Positions 38,692 through 55,000 of a stretch of DNA of 64,000 nt are shown piece after piece. Where the stretch lies: assembly GCA_035771165.1 (NCBI GenBank), contig JAWNZC010000121.1:1021001-1085000 (forward strand), read 5' to 3'. The stretch's first letter is position 1. Every line of letters begins with the position of its first letter. Origin of the DNA: Paragorgia papillata (Eukaryota > Cnidaria > Anthozoa > Scleralcyonacea > Coralliidae). Below the pieces are notes generated by a model, which made no database searches, had not been told where the DNA came from, and was given only the letters and a program-made list of their open reading frames with translations. The position numbers were made by a program, and so were the translations under genes.

Positions 38692-38835
38692 GTTCACTGG
38701 CTCAGTGGCTCAATGGTTAGAGTGTCTAACTGGTCATTAGAAACCCTGTCTGGGGCTCAGAAATCTTTTCTGAGTAATTGAGCTTGATGAACGTCCACCA
38801 AACGTCTGTTCCATTACACCAAGCTCGCAAACGTA
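38692..38835 (+). mobile_element. tRNA-derived SINE, copy 3
   Basis: GGCTCAATGGTTAGAGTGTC (A box) is followed by the same body as copy 1 (AATTGAGCTTGATGAACGTCC, CCAAGCTCGCAAA). The B box has partly been deleted (GAAACCCTGTCTGGGG). Confidence 0.8.
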
Positions 38836-38857
38836 CCACATGCACTACATGTATACG

Positions 38858-39310
38858 CAGTGATGGGTTTACAGGGGGGCGCGGGGGTGGTGGGGGGGTA
38901 CGCACACCCCTGGCCCTTGGCCAAGGGGGTGTGCCAATTAGTCAATTAGTGCCTTGCTGCAGTGGGATGCGACGTGGATTTCATTGAAAATGTCAATCAC
39001 ATTTCTAATGTCTAGCTTCCTTGTGATATCCCTAATAAAATTCATAATAAAACGTCCACTTTATCCCTAAATTTATTTGACACCTTCCAGGTTTGATAAA
39101 ATGCGCTATTGAAAACACGATTTAGAACTTTTAAATCTTTCTTCAAAGTACCGTCAGAATACAGGAAATGCCATTTCAGAGGTCCAAATTTCAAAAATTT
39201 TCCCGGAGGGCATGCCCGCGGACCCGGAATGGTCTCACTAAGGTTAAAAAAATTCTAGATCCGCCCCTGCAGCACCCCCCCCCTACTAGATCAAGCTGGA
39301 TCCATCACTG
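38858..39310. mobile_element. 453-bp hAT-type non-autonomous element
   Basis: The terminal CAGTGATGG and CCATCACTG, with TGTATACG duplicated exactly at 38850-38857 and 39311-39318 (8 bp), are hAT hallmarks. The interior is GC-rich near the ends, with AAATTTTCCCGGAGGGCATGC. Related fragments lie at 49080-49265 and 55236-55320. Confidence 0.88.
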
Positions 39311-39423
39311 TGTATACGTACAACTTATCATATGAAAAGTTCCGGTTGTCCAAAAAGAGCAATTGTAGAATACCCGTCCACTTTTTAATTTTAGCCACAC
39401 AAATACCAGCCAGGACGCCTTAA

Positions 39424-39912
39424 AGGGCATATGACTCGAAAATTAAGTTTGTCTTATTGAAAAGAACATTTAAAATGATAAAATAACATCTTTTGCAGTT
39501 TTTGGTTTCCTTGCTTCGTTTTCGAGATATTCCAGTTTGTTTGATATGCAAATGACACAACTTTCTACGTCACACGTGCATAATGAGTATTATGAGTTAC
39601 CGAGAGAAGGTTACATATTTTTGCTATTGTGAAACGAAATCATTTGGAATTCTACAAGTTTGGTGTTGTGGGTAGAAACACGCACATGCTTCCTTTGAGT
39701 TAAGCCCATGTTTTCATAATATCAAAGATATGTAACCTTTTCTGATAACTCATTATGCACGTGTGACGTAGAAAGTTGTGTCATTTGCATATCAAACAAA
39801 CTGGAATATCTCGAAAACGAAGCAAGGAAACCAAAAACTGCAAAAGATGTTATTTTATCATTTTAAATGTTCTTTTCAATAAGACAAACTTAATTTTCGA
39901 GTCATATGCCCT
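39424..39912. mobile_element. 489-bp TTAA-flanked foldback element
   Basis: TTAA at 39420-39423 and 39913-39916 flanks AGGGCATATGACTCG...CGAGTCATATGCCCT. The arms are near-perfect inverted repeats of about 175 bp. There is no ORF of note. The TTAA duplication points to piggyBac- or Kolobok-type mobilisation. Confidence 0.9.
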
Positions 39913-40452
39913 TTAAAACGTATTACAGTTTGCTCCATTAAGAATAGTTTTGATAACGAAATATTGACGTTTCGAGCGGACCCCTTCACCTGAGAGTATG
40001 TGAACACCATACCCTGCAAGTCAGAGCCTCTTTCAGACCTACGCAGGCTTCGGGGGAAAGTGGGCTCTGCCGACAAACTCGATATTTCTTTCTTTTCTTA
40101 GAGTATGCGTGAACGGTTGCCAAGATACTATTTTGGGCCCAGGCTCTAACGCGTTACTTGCTATTTTCCTGATTGCGTGTGTTCATACACAAGAACTTGT
40201 TTGACCAGTTCAACACCAGACTGACTCACCCCAAACTGGCGAAGATCGAGTTTGTTGGCAGAGCCAACTTTCCCCCGAAGCCTGCGTGTGAACAAAGTAC
40301 TATACGTTATCAAAACTATTTACGTCAGCAGTTTGCTCTTGACTTCTACAATTCTGTACCCTTTCGTTTGATTGTTTGGACACAAATGTTCGCGCACTGC
40401 CATAATGATATCACTGGCATATATAACTGGACTGCGGGTGACCTATATCAAT

Positions 40453-40812
40453 AGGGACTTTAAGATGCTAGGACGACGACGGCAGTTTAAAACGCAAGTT
40501 AAGTTTTATAATTTAAAGAAGTCACGGTTAACTGACTATTATATTTGATATTTGAAGCTAGTTTAATGACTTCCAAAACGCCCCAGTATTGCTAAAATGA
40601 TTGGAGTGTCCGTATTGAAGTCAATCTTAAGCAACAGCTCTCATCTTTTGGCCGTTGACGTCGTCCTGAAGACGTGAAAATGCCCTGAGTGGCGTTGTAT
40701 AAAGAACAAGGATGGTGTTGAGATTACTCTTGGGTCTAAAAATTATTCATTCTATTTGTTTTGCAAAAATAATTATTTTGCCCAGAGGACGTCGTCGTAG
40801 ATCTTAAAGTCC
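40453..40812. mobile_element. ~360-bp foldback, AGGGACTTTAAGATGC ends
   Basis: GGGACTTTAAGATGCTAGGACGACG is mirrored by CGTCGTCGTAGATCTTAAAGTCC. The element splits a repeat that is found unsplit at about 57370-57420 (ACTGGACTGC... then CAAGAT[A/G]GCGGT). Confidence 0.75.
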
Positions 40813-40855
40813 TGGTGACCAATCCAAGATGGCGGTTTATGGGTCGTTTCCATAG

Positions 40856-41262
40856 AGACTATAATATAAGTACCAGAGGTGGCATTCCTATGCTGAGTCT
40901 AGTCAAATGTGCGAGGAAAGTACGACGCCGCCATTAGAGGGGAAAAGCTAGTATCCAGGCCCTTTGAAGACTGTCAATACGCGCGGCCGGGTATTTCAAA
41001 ATGGCGGCCACAATTTATATCCAAGGAGTGGAAAAATTAAACAAAGATAATAGACGCCCCAATAAAGAACTAAGGTAAGAATTTATAATAGTAATAAGAC
41101 TCTAAAAGTTCTATTTTCTTAAGAATCATGATAAAAATTTAGTACAAGGCTTGTTTTGACGAATATTAGCTCGTTTTTGCCCCTCTAATGGCGGCCGTCA
41201 ATATTCCTCGCATTTTTGGCCCCGATGCCCCCTCTAGTCTTTATATTATGATCTCCATGGGT
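40856..41262. mobile_element. ~407-bp foldback nested in a second repeat
   Basis: GAGACTATAATATAAGTACCAGAGG is mirrored by CCTCTAGTCTTTATATTATGATCTC. Inner arms CCGCCATTAGAGGGGA and CCCCTCTAATGGCGGCC also pair. The flanks ATGGGTCGTTTC occur on both sides. Confidence 0.75.
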
Positions 41263-41470
41263 CGTTTCTCCCATAGTAGTAACCGCTGACCTTTCTGTGT
41301 TTAATGAATATAACTTAATTGATGGGACTGCGGGCTCGGCTGAGCCCACAGTCAAGTAAACATTAGTGGGGTAGGATATGGTCAGCGGTCGCTACCATGA
41401 GAGATTTTCGCCATCTTTTTTCCGGTCACTTTTTGGATGGAATCCGCAGTCCAGTTATATATCAGGTCAG
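41263..41470. repeat. Repeat shared with 57385-57625
   Basis: GGGTCGTTTCTCCCATAGTAGTAACCGCTGACC, GACTGCGGGCTCGGCTGAGCCCAC and GTCAGCGGTCGCTACCATGAGAGA recur at 57415-57625 with moderate divergence. The ends suggest another inverted-repeat element. Confidence 0.7.
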
Positions 41471-41488
41471 TGGTCGTAATTTCCGATG

Positions 41489-47178
<5,690 letters not shown>

Positions 47179-47256
47179 CTGAAAACATAAAATAATGCCA
47201 GTAGTAACAAGTTTTATGAACAGACAGAGCAGACATTAGAAATTTATCAGCTCATA

Positions 47257-47696
47257 TTAACACTTTGAGGCCTGACGACGAGTCTTTAAAGTTTATTCTG
47301 GCCAACGCCAGACGATTTTATTCAGCACAGGGAGAGGTCTAGTCCTCAAAGTGTTAAAATCGATCTCTTTAACACTTTGAAGCCTGACGACGAGTCTTTA
47401 GTATTTTATTCTGGCCAACACCAAACGATTTTATTCAGCACAGGGAGAGGTCCAGGCCTCAACGTGTTAAAATCGATCTCTTTAACACTTTGAAGCCTGA
47501 CGACGAGTCTTTAGTATTTTATTCTGGCTAACACCAGACGATTTTATTCAGCACAGGGAGAGGTCCAGGCCTCAAAGTGTTAAAATCGATCTCTTTAACA
47601 CTTTGAAGCCTGACGACGAGTCTTTAGTATTTTATTCTGGCTAACACCAGACGATTTTATTCAGCACAGGGAGAGGTCCAGGTCTCAAAGTGTTAA
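47257..47696. repeat. Four tandem copies of a ~113-bp TTAA hairpin
   Basis: Units start at 47257, 47369, 47482 and 47595. Each is TTAACACTTTGARGCC...GGYCTCAAMGTGTTAA plus an AATCGATCTCT linker. The dispersed relatives at 14645, 18086 and 62812 are single, so here a MITE has become a satellite. Confidence 0.92.
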
Positions 47697-47880
47697 GATC
47701 CCATTTACACAGTACTGGACAAATTTGGAACCGGTCTCAAATTAGTACAGTTCCACCTGTTTACACTGTTCCAAGACAAATTCAAAACCGTTCTCAAATT
47801 AGTACAGTTCCACCTGTTTACACGGAAGACAAATTCAGAACTGTTCTCAAATTAGTACGGTTCCACCTGTTTACATGGTG
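47697..47880. repeat. ~57-bp tandem repeat, 3 units
   Basis: Each unit contains TCTCAAATTAGTACAGTTCCACCTGTTTACA after GACAAATT(C/T)(A/G)(G/A)AAC. Confidence 0.88.
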
Positions 47881-48193
47881 AAATAAGACATATTCAAATT
47901 CATCCAGTACCATGTTTATAAATGTAGCCTATGATAGCAATTACAGTCTGTAAGTTAATAACCAAGTGTTTACATGAGGCTGGTCTAAACTTGGACTGGC
48001 CTGAATTTTCGCATTTAAGTTTTTCTTTACATGAAGCTGCATGCGAATCATTTGGTGGATAGCACGATCAGAATTCACAGCTGTCGTGGCTTGTGAAATC
48101 CAGGCTGACCTGGATTAGCTACGCATGCGTAGAACAAATATCTTGTGTGTAAACATCATCAATACATGTGAGGCTGATGCAAGATGAATCAGG

Positions 48194-48372
48194 AGCAAAG
48201 GAACATTGTGGTACATGTGGGTTCATACGATAAAATTAGGAAGATAAAGGAAAATAATGGATCCATTGAAGAGGATACTAGGGATATTGTAGGACATCAA
48301 GCATTCCCCGACTTGAAATCAAATATGGTGGGCAAATTAGATGAAGAACAAGGTGTGACCTAGTATCGTAAA
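48194..48372 (+). other. Unidentified short ORF/possible exon
   Basis: An ATG within 48181-48200 opens a ~55-codon frame rich in charged residues (MNQEQRNIVVHVGSYDK...) that reaches GAACAAGGTGTGACCTAG. A GT after CAAG could act as a donor. No family recognised. Confidence 0.2.
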
Positions 48373-48889
48373 CTTCTGTGTAAAATGACTAAAATTTGTT
48401 GTTTGTTGGCAGTTTACTACCCCCAAAAGAAGTTGAGTTGTTTTGTTGGCAGATGTGTGTACCCAATTGGTCATTAAAACAGATTTTAAAGTTCAAATCA
48501 GTCGTGGAAAGTATACATGACTGACGAAGTGATGAGTTGACATAAAACAAACCCAATCAACTATGGAGGGTGAATGAAGATGCCAACTACTGTATCAGAT
48601 AACTTTGATTGATTTTTTGATGGACAGTTCACTTATTAATGTTTTGCATGTGTGTGTTTAGAATTTAGTGAATTTACATCAAGCTTGAGGATGACTCACT
48701 TGAACCAGCATACACATGGCCTGTGAACTGCACCATGAGCGTGGCCAATTTTCTATGTGATTTTCTCACCAAAAATATTGGTGGGGATAAGTGACAAGGC
48801 AAAATTATGGAATGCAGTATAGGAGGAGCTAATGCAGTATAGGTAGGAGCTACAGTATATTGTGTATTAAAAACTGTAAAATAATTTAG

Positions 48890-49270
48890 ATTGCAGGGCC
48901 ATAGCAGGGGGTGGGGCCAGGGGGGGCCTGGGCCCAATAATTTGCTCTGGCTCAACTGGTCATTCATGTTAATGGTGGGTTCCTGGTGTGCGTTTTCGCT
49001 GTTCGAGCCAATAAAATTGTTCTTATTGTTGTTGTTAGAAGTCTCTTAGTGATAAAGAACATAAAATCCTAAGACCTTAACAATTAAAGATAAATTTTTT
49101 ATTGGTTTAAATATGCTGGAAATTACTCTCAAAAGCCAGGGAATCCTATTTCAGGGACCCTATATTTCAAAAATTTACAGGCCATGCCTTCACACCCCCC
49201 CCCCCCCCCCCCCCTCTAATCATTGCAGTCACAGTGGGCCCCTCCAAATGGTTTCGTCTTGTTACAGCCC
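48890..49270. mobile_element. Diverged hAT-like non-autonomous element
   Basis: CAGGGCCATAGCAGGGGG and ...GTTACAGCCCTGG are imperfect inverted ends. The interior has GCCAGGGAATCCTATTTCAGGGACC and a poly-C tract related to 39100-39300. I could not find a clean 8-bp duplication. Confidence 0.5.
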
Positions 49271-49309
49271 TGGATTATATAGAGAATAATACATGGATGT
49301 GCGGAAATA

Positions 49310-49435
49310 TGAAATTTATTTCGAGTGTTGACCAGGATATCTCACGAGTGAGCGAAGCGAACGAGTGACATATCCTGTTCAACACGAGAAATAAATTTCA
49401 TATTTCCAAGTATCCATGTATTGTTCTGTTTATTA
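49310..49435. repeat. Foldback with GTGAGCGAAGCGAACGAGTG centre
   Basis: TGGATGTGCGGAAATATGAAATTTATTTCG is mirrored by the right side ending CAAGTATCCATG. Confidence 0.8.
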
Positions 49436-49962
49436 TATAAAAAAATTGTCCTATTGCCTTGCAAAAATTGCATTAAACTATAATGCTGATTCAGCGATAA
49501 TCGTCACATGTGCGATTATCATAAATAATTGCACATGTGAGATTATTACTTTTATTAGTGGCGGAAAAATCAATAAAACACTCTATTTTATATAATAAAA
49601 ACTAATACATTTCTTAGTTACTTAGTATTTTCTTTCCATACATTTTTCTTTTCTCCCCACAGAGTGACCAGCCTAATTTAAGGTGATGACGTGAACTTAG
49701 AACAGTTAGGGGGCATCATCTCGTGGCAATGAATATTTACTAAAAACCACAGTTGGTCTTGTTTTGTTTGGGAAAGACATACGATTAATCACCTTCATAC
49801 TTTACCATACTTCCGAGGACTAAATTTATAACATCCCACAAGCCAAAAATACAAACTCAAACAACGATAGACGATTTTCAATTGAGTTGTTCCACGTTTT
49901 TAGAATTAGAGTTTCAAAGATGGATTTATATGCCATGCCAAGCGTTCAGCCCAATGGCTCAC

Positions 49963-50124
49963 TAACCTTGAAAGAAATGTTTCCATTCTGGATATTTCTG
50001 TGGCAACGAACTCCTTGACTTTATCTGCTGCGGGGTGGTTGTTCTTGAGGACATTATCAAAATATTTCAAAACAAAATCATCATTTAGAATAAATATATT
50101 CTCGAATTCTCTCAAACTGGACAT
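49963..50124 (-). other. Possible first coding exon of an unidentified minus-strand gene
   Basis: ATG at 50122-50124 starts MSSLREFENIFILNDDFV... and runs to ISRMETFLSR with a good donor AAG|GTTAGT near 49964. The reading-frame phase (2) does not match the first known TMEM41B exon (needs 1). Alternatively the ORF continues to a stop at 49906 as a 72-aa protein. It looks like a helical protein sequence, family not recognised. Confidence 0.35.
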
Positions 50125-51400
50125 GCAGCCATGCAGGTATTAAAATCTTTGATTGTAAAGCACACTTGAGCCCGCGATACCCTGGCTTTCGTGTGGTCCT
50201 CGCAACACGCGAGAGAGGGCGGGAACTCCGGTCGGAAATTCTATCCATCGCCAAAAAACAAAAAAACGATATATGCGCGGCATGGCCACTTTAAACATCA
50301 ACGAATCTGTCTGCATTACTAAACCATTTTGGCTGGAAAATTCAAAAGTAGCAAATGGACCAATCATATTGCAGTGATCTCACGGTGTCAATTTCAAAGG
50401 CTAGTAAGGAATGCAGACGGATTCGTCAATGTTTCGGCGGAAAACATGACATGTTTATTTTGGATCATGCCGCGAATCATCGGTTTTGGTAATAATAGAT
50501 AGAACATCGTTTCTGATTGGAGCAGTATGGAATTTTATTTATATATTTATATATTTATAATAGTTAATATGGTGCAATTTTTCAGTTGAGCCAACGAGCC
50601 AATCAAAAACAGTATAAATTGAAAAGAGCCAATCACGTTCTACAGAATTCTACAGCAGATTTTTCCAACCTCGTACCCAGCCCCCCTGCATAAAGTAAAC
50701 AAAGATGGCGGCCAAGATTCGGAGTAGTGGAGAATAATCACTGAGGACAATTCGTTTAAATTTAAAGCTAATTATTCTTTAATATTGTCAAATGAAATGC
50801 CTAAAACAAAACTAGAAGACTCTTAGTGCTTTGAGTAAACGTTTTCAGTTGTAGTAGAAGAAACAAAGCGTTTTTTTATAACCAAATATACGAGAAGTGG
50901 ACCAACGGTCTTTCAGTGAAGACTGGAAAAACTCACTTGTGCAATGTGCTGTTATTTTTCAAATTGCACTCAAAACCATGCTATTACTTATACTTAAAAA
51001 TTATTTTTCTAATAAGACGCCCTTTCACAAATATGATTTTTGAAGGTTCCTAACTAAAATATAAATTAATAAAACATAAAAAAATCTAACATGTTGTAAT
51101 GTTATGCTAGCTCGGATATAAGTTGAGTGTCTGTAAATGTTTTTCGAGGTATAATAATACTCAAAAAAAATTCAGAGTTCCCCCTCACTAGCTTAAACAT
51201 CTAACACTTACTATTAAAACAATGATTGCAAGGTACTACAATTGTACATGACAATTTTACATGTATATAATCATTGTCATCATATTAAAAAACTTTATAT
51301 ACTTGAACAGTTGCATTCAGAGCTAATGTTGACATTTGTAGTAAATCAACTATGAATTTCGTTTCTTTAGAACGTCGGCAAGAGATTCACCAGGCGGAAA
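50125..51400. other. Unassigned DNA with repeat debris
   Basis: Contains a CTCACTTGTGC repeat fragment (50930-50990) related to 43741-43975 and short AT-rich runs. I see no further exon. Confidence 0.4.
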
Positions 51401-51407
51401 CCGTAAT

Positions 51408-51694
51408 CTTATTATAAATATAAGTGCCCAGCACAAAACACGAATAAAAGCCATGAACACAAGGACATAAAAAACATAATATTTAATAATCTATAAACGT
51501 TTCGTTGTTTATGCTACAACATCTTCAGAGGTAATGATTATTTATCCTGTAAATTAATATCTTGTAATCATTATCTCTGAAGATGTTGTAGCATAAACAA
51601 CGAAACGTTAGATTATTAAATATTATGTTTTTATGTCCTTGTGTTCATGGCTTTTATTCGTGTTTTGTGCTGGGCACTTATATTTATAATAAGG
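51408..51694. repeat. Near-perfect inverted repeat, ~130-bp arms
   Basis: The arm TTATTATAAATATAAGTGCC...AACGAAACGTTT...CAGAGATAATGATTAC is mirrored around about 25 bases. Each arm includes the CTGAAGATGTTGTAG...CAACGAAACG hairpin motif. Confidence 0.92.
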
Positions 51695-52082
51695 TATTAA
51701 ACTAAATGAATTTCTTTGGCCACTTTGTCAAAACAAACAAACAAAAGCAGCTGTTTTCTTTTAATAACTAGTGTACACTTTCAGGCTTTCAACAAAAGTT
51801 TGTCCTTCAATCATACACCCGTTGATACGTTGATTCCTTGGCAACTTCCAGAATTATGCAAATTGTGTCAAAAATATGTCTCATCTCAAATTATATTTCG
51901 TGATTTTTGTTATCTTTACAGTGCAGCCACCGCAAACCACAATAACAAATTTACAAGCCACTAACGCCTGGCAAACATTTTATCAACGCTACACCGGGAA
52001 GAAACAATATTAGGAATGTTTTAAACTTTTAAATTTTAATAATATACTGAAGAATTTTGGCTTGAAATCTGACAGCAAAACT

Positions 52083-55000
52083 ATGGCAAATATTAACCCG
52101 CTCGGCCCGGATAATAATTCCCTACCGGGGGAAACGTACCGTGTGAACGGAGGGTTCACTAACTTCACTTCCCAGGCGAATATTTTAGCAAATATGGAAA
52201 GCCAAAAAGGAGAAGAAACACTCATTCACAAAGATTCACCGTCGGGGACATTGCAGGGAACAGCGATGAAGTCTAAAGATGAGAAAAGTGCGAATGTCGA
52301 ACAGGAGAACGGCAATGATGAGGATGGCGGGATTCCGTTTCGACGTTTTGACATACAGGAAAAGGTATATATATATATATACATATATTGTTTTGTCTTT
52401 GTTTTGACTGATTATACTCTTGGGAATATGGCGCTAAAATGGCGAGCTTTTACCGGTAGTTATTAAGTCGAGTCAAATCATTCGCAAGTTAATATATTTG
52501 TCTACATATTTAAACGAACCAAAGCCAAGGCGTGAATATCTAGATATTTTTATTAAAACTATATACCCCCAAGTAAATATATAGAAACTAGATTATTCCC
52601 TTGTCTGTATATAAAGTCTATAGATGATTCTTAGGAAAGCTTCTGTCAAAATTCGGCTGATGTATTTGTTTGTTTTGGTGTAATTCGACTCTTCTCCTAG
52701 CTACTGACAGATCGTTGTGTATTTATAATTATTATATGCCCTTTTGACGTTTGGTTTAAATTACTTGATCATATTCATTAGAAAAGGGATATGTTTGACT
52801 CGAGAAGTAAATTATTCTCCCTGATAAATATTCTAGCGGTATTGAATTGTTTTTAACAATTATATTGCATGTCCTTTGCTGTATCTTGAATGTTCCAGAA
52901 CAGGGTTTGACCTTGTTCTGGCATTGGTATTTGCGTGGGAACGGTGGAATTATTCAAGGGACGAGTTAGTTCGATTGAATTCAATATTGGAATTTATTTT
53001 TGATGAATATTCGATAAACTGGAACCAGGATTTTCAGGCAACAATTTTATGTTGTTCTTTCCGAGCATTACCAAATATGGACATGTACTACTTAAAGTAG
53101 AGCCTTATAATCTAACTTGTTATGAAGTTGCAGGTTCAAACCCTGTCAGTCAGTAATTGAGTTTGATGAATGTCTACCAAATGCCAGTTACACATTGCAC
53201 CAGGCTCTTGTGTCTAACACATGAAAATGTACCCCTTCATCAATTGACCCATTGCTGTCTAGGATGTTTGAGGGTTCCCTCAATCTTTGAGGAGTTCAAT
53301 GAATTGTTTGGCTTTAGACAGAGTAAAACATTAATAAAGGGGGCATTTTTTGCTAACCCATTGCTGGCTAGGATGTCTGAAGGTCCCTCTTTGATGAGTA
53401 AAATTGTTTGGCTTTAGACAGAGTAAAACAATATAGGGGCCATTTTTTGCCAGCTCAAACAGGAATGGGTTAATGTAACTTAATTATATATAGTCACATA
53501 CTGGTAGTTATTATAATGTAATCTTGCCTTTCCTTAGGAACAACCCAAGTGTGAAAAAAGGACCATGTATAAAGTACAATTAAAAAACAGTCGATATTAC
53601 TTCCAACATCCTTACTGCCGGATTCTTATTGGATATATTATAGTCTTTTTTAATTTCCTGATCTTTGCTGAGGATCCTGTATCGCACAGTCTAATTGAGG
53701 CAGAGATTCCAGTGATTGGAAATGATGTTGGCTTTCTTATATACAGGTAAGTTGGATAATATACCTAACTCTTGGTGATAATGGTGATGATGGTGGTAAT
53801 GATGGTGATAATTGATTGTAATGATAATGGTGATAATCATTGTGCTGCTGGTGATAATGATGGTCATTAGTGGTGATGATAGTAGTGGTGATGGTGGTGA
53901 TGATGGTAGTGATAATGATGGTGATGGTAGTATGTGATGGTTACGATAATGGTAGACTGATGATGGTGATGATAGTATCATAGTAGTGATGATGATGATA
54001 GTAATAATTTAATAGTGATGATGGTGGTGATGATGGTGGTGGTGATGATGGTGATGGTACTGATGATGGTGATGGCATGCAGGGATGATTATGGTGGTGT
54101 CAGATGATAGTTATAGTATGTGATCATGGTGATGATAATGGTAGTGGTGATGGTGCTGGTGGTGGTGATCATGATGATGATGATAGTGGTGATGATGGTA
54201 ATGACAGTGATGTTGATAATGAATGTAATGATTATGGTGATGATAATATGATGATGACCTTTATCAGTTATTTTTTGTAAGTTGAGATTATTATTAATTT
54301 TTAGTGCCATTTCATTAATGCCATATACAGACCTTTCAATCCCTCATTTGACAAATTAATTTCACATGCATAGGTATCCTCCACATGGTTGGGCCATACT
54401 GAAAGTATTCTTTCTCTTAATGGGTATTGCATTTGGAATGTGTATTGGAAAGTTCATTATTCATAAACGACTACTTGGAAGAATTCTTAAAATTCGCATG
54501 TTCCTGGATGACCAAGGCTCATGGATGATTATGTTTCTCACATGTCTCGTAACTCTATTTATCTCCTCCTTCATATTCAATGGCTTTCTGAGTCTTGGCT
54601 CTGATCTTTCTTCCTACAAGCTATCCGGTTTCTTCGGTGTCTCCAACGCCAACTTCATGAAGTTTGCTGCGCTAGGAACTTGGACGGGAGATTTTGTTAC
54701 TGCATGGATGGTCACTGATATGATGTTACAGGTTTGTTGAACCGACTTAAATAAATAATTAAATAAATAGCACTAGACTGGGCATCAATTTATATTTTCA
54801 GTCACCTGTAAATTAAGGTTTCCACCTTGGAAAAATTGATTTACATGTAGGTTTAGAATAATGATGATAATGACAATGATGATGACGATCAATAATGATG
54901 ATCAATGATGACAATCAATGATGATAATGGCAATGACTGATGATGATCAGTGATGACGGTGATGATGATCAATGATGATGAAAATCAATGATGATGGCAA

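Noticed and set aside
49906..50124. First exon of TMEM41B
   Set aside because: Its donors end in phase 2 or 0, while exon 47070-47178 needs phase 1.
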